This document shows, one piece after another, positions 50,971 to 61,466 of a DNA stretch of 64,000 nt. Source of the stretch: Schizophyllum amplum (taxonomy: Eukaryota; Basidiomycota; Agaricomycetes; Agaricales; Schizophyllaceae); NCBI GenBank assembly GCA_007026445.1, contig VDMD01000003.1, forward strand, positions 1,736,001 through 1,800,000, given 5' to 3'. How positions within the stretch are numbered: position 1 is the stretch's first letter; every line of letters starts with the position of its first letter. Both the position numbers and the translations under genes were made by a program. Below the pieces are notes generated by a model. That model was given only the letters and a program-made list of their open reading frames with translations, made no database searches and was not told where the DNA came from.

Positions 50971-51996
50971 ATGCCTGCCCCACCTTTCATTGCTGGGAAT
51001 CCATCGTCTATTGCTGCGTACCGCAGTCGTCTGGTTGCGCTACGGGCGTCGTATAATGACCTTCCACTGGCGGAGGGCATGGCGTTCGATCTCGTTCTCA
51101 AAAGCCCCCCCCGTAGCCCATCCGCTGCCGGAGTCCGACCTCTCCAGATGTCCCCTGCTCAGTTTGACGTCAAGTCCCGCTTTGCTTTAACCAAGCCGTT
51201 GCAGATCGGTTTCGGACACCAATCACAGGTCTGGATGGCGCAATCGCCCGACCAAAAGGCGTCGCTCGTCTTGAAGTTCATAATTCCAAGTTATATGGAA
51301 CCTCCCTCGATCCATCTGGAGGCGAATCATGTCCGCCAAGGCCTCTATCTCCATCCAGCAAACGCTGTGGAGTATGCATCTGCTGCGTACGAGAAACTCC
51401 CGGAGCTGCAGGGCAGCTCATTGCCGTACTTCTACGGTGCTCACGACGTGAGCGCTCAATTTCTGACCATCCTTATCCCTTGCTCACGCCGATGCAAAGA
51501 TCCTTATGCCCTGGGGAGAGACGGCATATATCCTGGCTATGGAATACATTGCAGGTCCTTCACTTGCAGACCTTCAAGAAGTAATCGAGTCAAAGGACTC
51601 AACGAGCAAATACTGTGATTTTGGCGTCTATCGTGGCCTGGTAAATGCTATTTTTTTCAAGGACATGTGAAATTGACCATGACCTAGTACGACAAGGCCC
51701 TCGATGCCGTCTTTGCCGCCCATGCCAGGGACGTTTATCACATTGACATCCGTGGACGGAACATACTGATCGACGAAGAGCACAATCTACCTGTTCTCAT
51801 CGACTGGCGTAACGTAACTGTCCAGTGGGTCACGGGTCCCCCCGGCGTGGAAGTCACCAAACCCTTCCTTATGCAAGAATGCCAGGACATGCAAAAACTG
51901 ATGTTCACTTTCTTCGATAGCAAACGCCACAATGAGAGGTTGGTGAAGTATGTAAAAAACGAGCTGCCGCATGTCTGGGAAGAATACATGACATGA
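50971..51996 (+). CDS. Protein-kinase-like protein, copy C
   Basis: Exons 50971-51447, 51500-51640 and 51688-51996 give 308 aa. Glycine loop GFGHQSQVW, Lys in LVLKFIIP, catalytic loop HIDIRGRN and LIDWRN are present, so the copy looks intact. Its first third resembles copy B, while bases about 51166-51431 are nearly identical to copy E (55068-55333), indicating mosaic origin. Downstream sequence (about 52050-52310) also matches that after copy E. Same family and caveats as copy B. Confidence 0.75.
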
Positions 51997-53578
51997 TGTA
52001 TCTTCTACTTAATATGTTTGCCTTTCAAAACATTGATATTGAATTTATATTCAGTCTTTTCGAAACGCGTACTCCATGTACTAGTAGTAGTAGGACTAGA
52101 GAGTATACAAGAGTCACGCGCTTAGAGCATGACAAGCACGAGGACAGTTGCGTCACGCGCCCTCCCGCCAAATTGCGATCTTGTCTCGATCTCTCATCTG
52201 AGACTTTCAACCCCCTTCGATGTCCTTCTTCACTGGTTCAGCTTGCCAGTGCTGCTGATTTCTCTATATGATTTCCTGAGAGCTCAAGCTCTGTCCGTAC
52301 ACTGAGCGAACGACTATCGCGCTATCCATTCGCGAACTTCGAAGGACTCTCATCAATGGCATCAGAATCAATGCACATTCAATATCCGCAATATGGCCAC
52401 TGCTCGAGTTCGTGTACGCCGATAGCGCAAGCGATCACGCGCCCGAAAGCGCTGCAGGTGCGTGCTATACCCTGAGCAAGCTCTCGTGACTGCATTCTAC
52501 GCGCGCGCACTGGCGGCAATGTGCGAGAGCGACAACCGCTCGCGCCCGCCTCTCACACCTTCTAGTACCCGCGCAAACGCCCGACGCGCCCATGGCGAAC
52601 ACACATAGGACAAACCTCCTACGCTCTCTCTCCTGAAGATAGCCAAGCTGCTGGAGGTCGGACTCACCGGGCCGCGGTAATGCTCTCGGCCGGGACCCCA
52701 GACATCTCGGGAGGTTTGGCGACTCGAAGATGCACCTTGTATGTACGCGACGCTAGCATGGGCTTCAACCAAACGTGTGTCACGCTCTCTCTTCTCTAAG
52801 TACTACTATGGAAATAGCTGACAAAGGTATCCAGCGCCGGCTCGATGCGAGCACGGGCGGCGCTCATTCACTACATATAGCAGCAAAGGCCGCCTTGTGC
52901 CCCACTCCGACACCCCTCCCTCCTTCTGCATGGTGCACGTTACGATACACGCGCGAGCAGTGTCAGTCATCGATGTAAGATGTGGTCTTAGCGCGAGGTT
53001 CGAGCGCTGCGGCTATGCGCATCCGTGCCGCCCTTCCTATGTCTGTGCATTCTCACAGGGCTTACGGCTTATGGGTGCGCGCTATCCAGAGCCGTGGAAC
53101 GCATGGGTGCCTCGAGTCCTCGACGCGACGGCAGCGGGACGAGCAGCGCATTCTCGCGTAAGGTGTACACTGATGGATAAGGCCCAGCGAAACGGTGTGT
53201 CTGTGCGTTTTCATGTAGTGGCGTGTTTTGAGGCGGCGGCCAGCGCTCTCCAGTCGCGTGTTGTGGACTCATATACGCGCCTCGACGGCATATCTTCAAA
53301 TGCCTCTGCCTGCCAATCGTGCCGCCCACCGGCATGTATGCATGCGTATCGTGGTCGCGCGACGTGTTTTCTTGATGGGACGAGGTAGGGTATCGTCTCG
53401 TACTTCTAGAAACTTGATATTGACAACACCAGTACAGCATAAGGTAAGCATAATATCTTTACAATGCAGACAGCAAGCTGCGAGCCTGCCGTGCAGCGTG
53501 ACAGTCACATGCCGAAGCGATATGCGACTTTGGACTCCGCTTCCATCTCGAATGTGCCACCGAGCATTCTGAGCCTCC
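51997..53578. other. Spacer inside the kinase array
   Basis: No gene recognised. About 52050-52310 is a diverged copy of the sequence between copy E and the MYND gene (55960-56210), ending where the MYND gene would start. The remainder (52320-53570) has only short unsupported frames. Confidence 0.55.
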
Positions 53579-54625
53579 ATGGACTCACCCCCCTTCATCG
53601 CTGGAAATCCGGCATCTATCTCTGCGCATCGCAATCGGATGCGTGCCCTTCGGTCGCTGTACGACGAGAAGCCGCTGACGGAAGGCATGACTTTTGACCT
53701 CGCTATCAAGAGTCCTGCGTCCAGCTCGTTTGTCGACAACAAACGGAATCTTCCTCCGTTCTCCCCGATATATGACCTCAACTCCCGCTTTTCTTTGTGC
53801 AGCCCTTTGCAGTCTGGCACGGGCTTCCACTCGCAGGTCTGGTTGGCGCACTCGCTTTCCCTGACGGCCGATCATCATGTGCCGCTCGTTTTCAAGTTCA
53901 TCATCCCCAGCTTCCTAAAACTTCCCACGACCGATCTACAGGAGATACATATCATTGACGGCATGTATCTTCACCCTAATGACTCCGTCGCGTACGAGGT
54001 CGCTGCATACGAGAAGCTGTGGCAGTTTCAGGGCAGCAGTATACCTTACTTTTACGGTGTTCATGATGTAAGTGGGGATCACTCAACAACCTCAGGTCCG
54101 CTGCTCACGTTCATTCAAAGATCACCATGCCTTGGGGAGAGAAAGCGTATCTGCTAGTCTTGGAGTACATCATAGGTCCACCGCTTGCGGACCTCCAGAC
54201 AGCCATTGATTCTGAAGCGGAAGGCCCAGCCACTAAGTACTATCGTGATTATGAGACATACCACACTCTGGTCAGTATCCCTTCACCTCAGGCGATATTA
54301 TCACGTCGGGCTGACCAAGATGCAGTTCCATAAGGCCCTCGATACCGTCCGCGCTGCCCACAGCAAGGGTGTTTATCACGTTGATATAACCGAGCGCAAT
54401 ATTCTGCTTGACGAGGAGAACGATCGTCCTGTCTTCATCGACTGGCAGAACGTGACTATACCGTGGGCCATAGGACCCGGCGCCGAGGTCAACCCGTACA
54501 TCGTACAAGAGTGCCAGGACATTCAACAGCTGTTGCTGGCTTTCTTCGATAGCAAGTGCCACAACAGGCGTCTGGTTAAGTACGTAAAGGACGAACTTCC
54601 GGATGTCTATGAATACCTAGGGTAA
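53579..54625 (+). CDS. Protein-kinase-like protein, copy D
   Basis: Exons 53579-54067, 54121-54270 and 54326-54625 give 312 aa with all frames intact. Glycine loop GTGFHSQVW, Lys in LVFKFIIP, catalytic loop HVDITERN and metal-binding FIDWQN are kept. It is the intact counterpart of frameshifted copy A, sharing ITMPWGEKAYLLV and DLQTAIDSEA. Start ATGGACTCACC and the same three-exon layout hold in all copies. Confidence 0.77.
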
Positions 54626-54639
54626 TTGCCTGCCATGTC

Positions 54640-54872
54640 TTGCATATACTATACGCATCGTGGTCAGTCTTCCTATACTTCTATGCAAGCAACTCGGATG
54701 TAAGTAACTTGATTGAATGGAAGAGGGAACCCGAAGACGCGACCGCGTGACCGCAAGTTGAAGTGATGCAGAGTCACGGGGAAAAATGGCAAATGCCGAG
54801 TCTGTCCTTCAGTAGGCCGCGTGGGCTGTAAGCTTGTCTCTCAACCTGCGCTCTGTCTCAACTCTAGTGCTC
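54640..54872 (+). repeat. Duplicated intergenic block between copies D and E
   Basis: Close copy of 49060-49297. Small insertions and deletions distinguish the two. Confidence 0.8.
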
Positions 54873-55905
54873 ATGTCCGATCCGCCTTTCATTGCTGGGA
54901 ATCCATCGTCTATCGCTGCCTACTGCAGTCGTATGGTCGATCTCCGTTCGTCCTATCATGATCTTCCACTGTGGCCGGGCATGACATTCGACCTCGCTCT
55001 CAAAAGTCCCCCACCTAACCCGTCCGTTGCCGGAGTCCGACCTCCCCAGATATCCTCCGCTCAACTTGACGTCAAGTCCCGCTTTGCTTTAACCAAACCG
55101 TTGCAGATCGGTTTCGGACACCAATCACAGGTCTGGATGGCGCAATCGCCCGACCAAAAGGCGTCGCTCGTCTTGAAGTTCATAATTCCAAGTTATATGG
55201 AACATCCCTCGATCCATCTGGAGGCGAATCATGTCCGCCAAGGCCTCTATCTCCATCCAGCAAACGCTGTGGAGTATGCATCTGCTGCGTACGAGAAACT
55301 CCCGGAGCTGCAGGGCAGCTCATTGCCGTACTTTTATGGCGTACACATTGTGAGCGCTCATTTTCTGGCTTTCCCTACCACGTGCTCACGCCGATGTCAA
55401 GTTCAACATGTCCTGGGGAGAGACGGTGTATATTCTGGCTATGGAGTTCATCAAGGGTCCTTCAATTGCGGACCTTCAAAAGGTTATAGACTCGGAGGGC
55501 CCAACGAGCAAATACCGTGATTTTGACGTGTACTGTCGCCTGGTATTTGCTTTCCTTCGCCATCATATTGCGAAGCTAACGAGGACCTAGTTCCACAAGG
55601 CCCTCGATGTCGTTCGCGCCGCCCATGCCCAGGACGTCTATCACATCGATATACGTGGACAGAATATCCTGATCGACGAAGAGAACGATCGTCCTGTTCT
55701 CATCGACTGGCGCAACGTGACTGTCCAGTGGGTCGCGGGTCCTCCCGGTGGGAAAGTTCCGAAGCCCTTCCTTGTGCAAGAGTACCATGACATGCAAGAG
55801 CTAATGATGACCTTCTTTGCCAGCAAGCGCCATAACAAGCGGTTGGTGAAGTACATAGAAGTCGAACTTCCGGATGTTGAGAAATACTGGGGGTCGCAGT
55901 CATGA
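54873..55905 (+). CDS. Protein-kinase-like protein, copy E
   Basis: Exons 54873-55349, 55402-55542 and 55591-55905 give 310 aa. Glycine loop GFGHQSQVW, Lys in LVLKFIIP, catalytic loop HIDIRGQN and LIDWRN are present. It shares a nearly identical stretch with copy C. The start of exon 1 differs from B and C (LRSSYHDLPLWPGMTFDL), so this copy is also mosaic. It is followed by the MYND gene 316 bp downstream, the order probably present before duplication. Confidence 0.77.
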
Positions 55906-56221
55906 TGGTCTTCTACTACGTCTGGCTCATAATGCATGCATATCGCAAACTCATATTCAGTCTTCCTGTACTGCTCAAAACGCGTTGTCCATGGGTGGAC
56001 ATAAGTCACGAGCCTTGTGCATGACAGGCACGAGGACAGTTGCGTCACGCGCCCTCCCGCCGAATTGCAATCTTGTCTCGATCTCTCATCTGAGACTTCC
56101 CAACCCCTGTGGCCTTCTTCTCTGGCTCAACTTGCTAGTGCTGCTGCTTTACCCTAGATAATCGCTTGTTAGCTCAAGTTCTGTCCATACAACCGTCGTC
56201 AAAGGCTCTATTGCACCATCC
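55906..56221. other. Intergenic region, promoter of the MYND gene
   Basis: Related to 52050-52310 after copy C. No gene is seen. Confidence 0.6.
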
Positions 56222-57106
56222 ATGGCTCCTCGACTCGGAAGGAGCGCGAAAGAGGCAAGAATATGCCAGAATTGCATGAAGTCGGAGAGCGAAATCAAGC
56301 TCTTGAGCTGCAGGTTCGTGTCGGTCATCTTCTTTCATCGGGAACAGTTGACACGGATATATCCACCAGCAAATGTCGCCTATGCCACTATTGTGTGCGT
56401 GCTGCGCGCAGTACGAAGGGGTACGGGTCTCATTAATGATTTCACAGAGCCGCGACTGCCAAGTAGCGCATTGGAAGGTGCACAAGCCGCAGTGCCAGCT
56501 CAATGCGAGGACGAGAGAGATGCTGAAGGAACGGCTCGAGGAATCTCCGGACATCGTCGAAATCAACCGAAAGTTCAAGAACTGGCAACAGGTAAGTGAT
56601 CTCTCGCCCATCTTCCCCTTGATTTGGGGCGCATATATGCACCTTGACAAGGATACATCTGACCGTCTCGTCAGATTCACCGGCCCCTATTCCACCACGT
56701 CCTCTGCAGCGCACTCAACTTGTTCGACGAACCCGAACAAGCCTCGAAGGACCTCCTAGTCGTCGAGCTCACGCTCAACCCCAACACCGGCGGACATCCC
56801 CACGCCTCCGCCTTCCTCGTCAAGATGGCGCTCATGTTCCCCATCGACGAGTTCCTCGAGCTCCAGCCGCCCGCCTCGCGCGCCCAGCTCGAGATCGCAC
56901 ACAGGGACCATGTCGCACAAACAGCGCGCTTGCGGAAGGAGTGCCCGGGCGCGCCTGGCGTCGCGCTCGTTATCGCGTCGCTGCGGGAGTATCACATCCT
57001 GCGCATGATTCCCGCCATCTTCCCGGAGCCTGTGGACTATCGGGACTATGACCCGGATTGGGAGCAGACGTTTAAGGATGCGGTGGCGAAGGGAGAGAGA
57101 TTCTGA
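56222..57106 (+). CDS. MYND-type zinc-finger protein
   Basis: Exons 56222-56313, 56370-56394 (25 nt), 56448-56591 and 56675-57106 give 230 aa. Joining the first three restores a full MYND finger: CQNC, then CSKCRLCHYC, SRDCQVAHW and HKPQC with the expected Cys/His spacing. The remainder is helical and not recognised. MYND fingers bind proline-rich partner peptides, often in chromatin or signalling proteins. It converges with the ERT1-like gene, 150 bp between stops. A truncated, decayed copy sits at 50388-50645. Confidence 0.82.
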
Positions 57107-57256
57107 CCGGATAAGCTATCGTGCTCCGAACTACAGTAGCAGCCGAACGCGGCGTAGCTTCGTGCGCCGGACCAGCTTCATGATCACAGCTCGTGTCTGC
57201 AGCAGCACGTCTAGTTCGGTTATTATATGGGACTTCGATATTGTACACGACCAGAT

Positions 57257-59448
57257 TCAACACTTGATGAAGTTACCCACAATCATGCTTGGGATGCCCC
57301 ACTTGTCTCGCCGGATGGTGAAGGAGAAGCAGCAGTTGACAAAGCCGTCCTCATTTGAAGCGGGGGTGCCGTCCTGTGATTGAAAACGTATATCAGTACA
57401 GGTCTGAAGAATAAGAATTCCCGCGCGAGGCCATCCTGCGAGGCGAAAGCTGGTCCAGTAATATATGTTCGCACCTTCCCGGCCGCGTTGTTCAGGTTCG
57501 GCTTATACCGCAACACGCATGATGTGAGGACAGCCTTCTGGCTTGAGTCGAAGGCGACGTGACCGTATTTCTGCAAAAGCGAGTTGCGTCAGAATCACCA
57601 TGTCACAATCACCATGTCGCAATCGAGCGGGCGTGGAAGAAATGGAATCCGATATGCGCACCTCCCAGTAGTTCACAGCCGATTCTTCCGCCATGAGCTC
57701 GTATATGCATAGTCGCCCCTGTACGGCGTGTCAGTGAAGTGCACCAGTAAAGGGCGCAGAGCCAGGTGAGCCCAGGCGACGAATACGACCAAAACGCCCA
57801 ACCAGTCGAGCCAGCCAGCCAACCGAAGCTGCCAGCGAGTCAAAGCACTCAAACCAGCAAACCAGTCGAAGAACACAACCGATAACCCGGGAGAGACTCA
57901 CCTCCCGCATCATGTATCCATCGACGCCGACTAGCTCGGTGAATTCGCGGTTGCCCTTGTAGATCTCGCCGGTGCGGCGCCACAAGCACGCTGGGACGCC
58001 CATTGCGGAGAAGACGCGGTCGTAGTCGAGCAGCATGCGTTCGAAGGCCTCTTCGATGAATACGAGGTCCTACATGTGCGGTGTCAGCATCGCAGGGTAA
58101 CGGAAGGGAGACATGGGTGTGAGACGAGGGGATACAAGGCCGTGAGAGTAAAGGCAGAAGCTCGGCGAAGGGAGACAATCGCTGGGACACGGTCTCGTGG
58201 CATGGGAAATACAATGACAGGACCGCGTGCGAGCGTCCGTGATGTGACCGGGACACTCACCAGGTCGCGCAGTGACTGTGCTACGGCCTGCGAACGGGGA
58301 TCAGCAATAGGAGCAAAGCACGGATGAAGATACACGTACGCGGAATTTGGGTCGCAGCACCGATAATGGCTGGAGAATTTGCTGCTTCGACACCTGCGAG
58401 ACACTAGATGGAGGTGGTCAGCGTCGATGCAGATGTATAACCATTGCGCAAACGCACTTGCGATCCATCCAGCGCGACAGCCGTGCGTAGCCCTTCACGT
58501 AGTTGTACGGCTTCAGCAGCCCCGCCTCGTACTTGCTCCTAATGACCCTGTTCAGCCGCTCGTCGCGCGAGCCGGACTCCTGATCCGCCGCGGTAAGCAG
58601 GAAGCGCTCCGTCTTCGTCGCCGCGGGGAGGATGACAGGCGCGGGCTCCTCCTTGACCTTCGGCGCATTGGGATCATCGGAGGCGGGGGTGGACGCGGAG
58701 GGGGAGGTAGAGCTGGCGGTCGTGGCGGTCGCGGGCGCGTGTGCGTGCACTGGTGGGGGAGGGGGCAGCGGCTGCTGTGGCTGCTGCTGCATGGGGGGAG
58801 GCTGGGACGTTGGTGGAGCGGCGGAGGACACGAGGGAGGGGGTTATCGTGGCGGGTGGGGTGAAGAAGGTCCCATCGTCCAGCGTCTCCAGAAAGTCCCT
58901 GTGCGGGGTGAGCGAGGCATCGCGATGGAAGGAGTGAATACACACGTCAGAACGGAGAACTCGTTGCCCAACGTGTCTGGCTGGTAGAGGAAGGGGCCCT
59001 GTCCGACGTTCAGCGGCCATGCCGAAGGGGCCGGGGCCCCGGTCGCAGGGTAAATGTGTGCTGACATGGCGTTAGCTACGTCGCGTCGTGATCGGTGAGT
59101 ACTCACCTGGCGGCGCAGGTGCAGCCTGCCGCGGCTCTGAAGTCGAGTACGCCGGCTTCTCTGGCTGTTTAGGACGCTGCTCATCGTGGCAAAGATGTCC
59201 GATCTCTCGCTTGATGCTAGGCGTGAACGTTAGTTAACGAGGTCGTGTGCGAACTTGGGCCTTGCTCACCACCGCTGACATGGACGCCCCTCGTCGCATG
59301 TCATATGGCTGCGACGGCAGTACAGGCATGCATGGTTGACCTTCCGCCTCTTCGCGGGTTTCTTTTTCGCCTTGCCGTCGTCTTCAGGTGGCGGATGGCT
59401 GAGGGACTCGGTGTGCAGATGGGATGAGGACGTGGTCGCTTGGGACAT
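57257..59448 (-). CDS. ERT1: Zn2Cys6-PAS transcription factor, ERT1/AcuK type
   Basis: Multi-exon gene on the minus strand. Exon 1 (from 59448) and exon 2 give KRRKVNHACLYCRRSHMTC and then CQRCIKREIGHLCHDE, a complete Zn2Cys6 cluster typical of activators of gluconeogenesis (ERT1/AcuK/AcuM). A Pro/Ala/Gln-rich middle follows. The C-terminal half keeps PYNYVKGYARL, KQQILQPLSVLRPKF, AVAQSLRDL, DLVFIEEAFERMLLDYDRV, a PAS domain (GNREFTELVGVDGYMM) and a WGIPSMIVGNFIKC end. In Aspergillus and yeast such factors switch on PEP carboxykinase, fructose-bisphosphatase and related genes on non-fermentable carbon. The 59448 ATG is preferred to 59523. The exon join after RWMDRK is uncertain. Confidence 0.9.
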
Positions 59449-59741
59449 GGCTTCAGTCGAGGTCACGGTTGCCGAGCATATAGTATGTTGGGAACAATGA
59501 CTCTCGAGAAAATACAAAGCCAAGATGTGGATTGCTCATTGTTGCAGAGGCAACTTGCCGTTTACGGATGCATTATTACCCCATTTATGCGTGGGAATGC
59601 CGACACGTGGTCTGGGCCCACATTAGGCAGACCCCTGATGCGGATGCAAATGCCGTCGAAGTTCGAATGAGAGTGTCGCCTCGAACGAAGAGGATACGAC
59701 TCCCTCCCGAACGTAGAAGGTGCAAAAACAACGTAAAAAGA

Positions 59742-59830
59742 GGGCCCAACCGGGAGTTGAACCCGGGACCCCGTGCAGTGATGGTCTTTGACTACCCAAA
59801 GCACGTATCATACTACTAGACCATTGGGCC
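59742..59830 (-). tRNA. trnP(UGG): tRNA-Pro(UGG) with intron
   Basis: Acceptor stem GGCCCAA pairs with TTGGGCC; anticodon stem CGTGC/GCACG encloses TTTGGG, a 17-nt intron after position 37, then T, giving anticodon UGG. The T-arm GGTTCAAC and D-arm are normal. 89 nt including intron and discriminator base. Confidence 0.93.
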
Positions 59831-60060
59831 GATGAGTAGGGTTTTTGCTTGTGCGTAGTACATGCAATGCAGCTTCTCTGACCGTACCTATGTGCATCGG
59901 CCGAACGGTGAAAAATCAAGTGGGGAGCATCCCTTGCAGGGTTGGAAGATCTGCACAATACCGCGTCTGTGACAGACTGACTGCGTCTCAGATCGTCTGT
60001 ACGATCTGTCCGGATTGCTGGAAGATCTACGGTACGAGTAAACCTTTAAAAAGCAAAACA

Positions 60061-60133
60061 AGACCCGACCGTGATTTGAACACGGGACCTTAGGATCTGC
60101 AATCCCACGCTATAACCACTTAGCTATCGAGTC
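60061..60133 (-). tRNA. trnC(GCA): tRNA-Cys(GCA)
   Basis: Acceptor stem GACTCGA/TCGGGTC, D-stem GCTA/TAGC, anticodon stem TGGGA/TCCTA with loop TTGCAGA (anticodon GCA), T-stem CCGTG/CACGG. No intron. Confidence 0.93.
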
Positions 60134-60599
60134 TTGCAGAGGAAATGTTTGGCAGAATTATACCACGTCAGGTTGAAGACCAGGATCCAGCTCAGATCCA
60201 GCTTCACCATGATGCGGAAAGAGCAAGCGCAAGACGTACGACGGACCAATCGACGGCCGGAAGACAAGCAGATGAAAGATAAATCAAGATGTAAGTAGTA
60301 TTATACGTGATACATTGGCGTTGCCGACTGGACAAGGAGAAGGAAGGAGATCATGGAGAGGTGCCAGTAAGTTCGATCAGCCATCGAAGAACCATCGCAG
60401 CTGGACGGCAGTCTCCTACTTGGGTGGGGGAGATGGTGGTCCTGCGGGGAGATCAGGGCAAGCACGTACACGGACATGTAAGCACCACGCACCAAACAGC
60501 CCAGCGCGACCAGGAGGAGTAGCAGGGAATGGTGACGGGTGCGCAGGTTCGGGGTTATACAGTGGGTTGGCTGTGTGGATAATCAGCCGCAGCGCAAGC
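60134..60599. other. Intergenic region
   Basis: No gene is seen; 3' flank of the hypothetical gene ending at 60600. Confidence 0.5.
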
Positions 60600-61266
60600 T
60601 CAGAAGACAGAACACGCACGACGCCATTGGGACCATGCAGGCAGGCCTGGCTTCGGTGCTTCCAGAGGCGGTACGGGCGCAGGACTCGGAGGCGCCGTAA
60701 TCTGCTTGGGCCTCTGCGCGCGCTTGTGCACCGTCCGCCACGCTGGCCGCGCCGGCCCCGCGGGCGCATCCTCCACCGCGGGCGGGGCTGGAGGAGGGGG
60801 TAGCGGATCCGCCGACTGTAAACAACCGCGATAAGCTCCCCATCCGCCATCCATGCACTCAGAGCACGCACCGTGGGCCGCCAATCAGGCGAGTAGTCCC
60901 CCGCGCCGCCGAACTTGGACTTGACGCTCATAAGCTCCGCGATCTCACTGTGTGCGTTAGAATTGATTCCGTCGATCTCTCGGTCTGTGCGTGAGCGGGG
61001 ACAAAAGAAGACGCACAACTGCAGTGCGCGGCGCTCATCGCGCAGCTTGCCGACCTCCGCGAGGAGGATGCGGACCTCGGTGGCGAGAGCTTTGCTGAAG
61101 TCGTTGATGTACCTGAGAATCACGGAGGTTGAGATGGCAAGCGCGGGATGAGATGGGAAGCGCCGTGAGATGTGGCGCCAGTACAACTTGGCACGTACTT
61201 TGGCGGGGCACCTTGATAGGGCCCACTTGGGGGGCTCGAGGGGCCGGGATAGTTTCTGGAAGTCAT
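60600..61266 (-). CDS. Small coiled-coil and proline-rich protein, unknown
   Basis: Four exons on the minus strand. Exon 1 (61266-61199) starts MTSRNYPGPSSPPSGP; the next give YINDFSKALATEVRILLAEV and GKLRDERRALQFEIAELMSV, a clear heptad-rich coiled coil; the last is Pro/Ala-rich (PPPAPPAVEDAPAGPARPAW) to WSQWRR and a stop at 60600. Phase is kept at all three introns. No family recognised; the coiled coil suggests an oligomeric scaffold or adaptor. The start after a minimal leader is tentative. Confidence 0.55.
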
Positions 61267-61466
61267 GGTGGGAGACAAGGGACGTTGATGTCAACCGCCG
61301 AGGTGCGGACGCCACGCGACTGAGCAGAAGGGGAACTGCGTTTACGTAATAAGCCTGCCTTTTGTTCTCGACGTCCACTGCAAGTCCTCGAATCTGGCCA
61401 GGGTGGTGTTACCAACTCTCTATTCGCTGATACTGATTTTTACATGGAAGAAACAACACAACAAGA

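Noticed and set aside
60416..61378. 320-aa single frame on the minus strand
   Set aside because: It reads through introns of the smaller gene at 60600-61266; the spliced version gives a coherent coiled coil.
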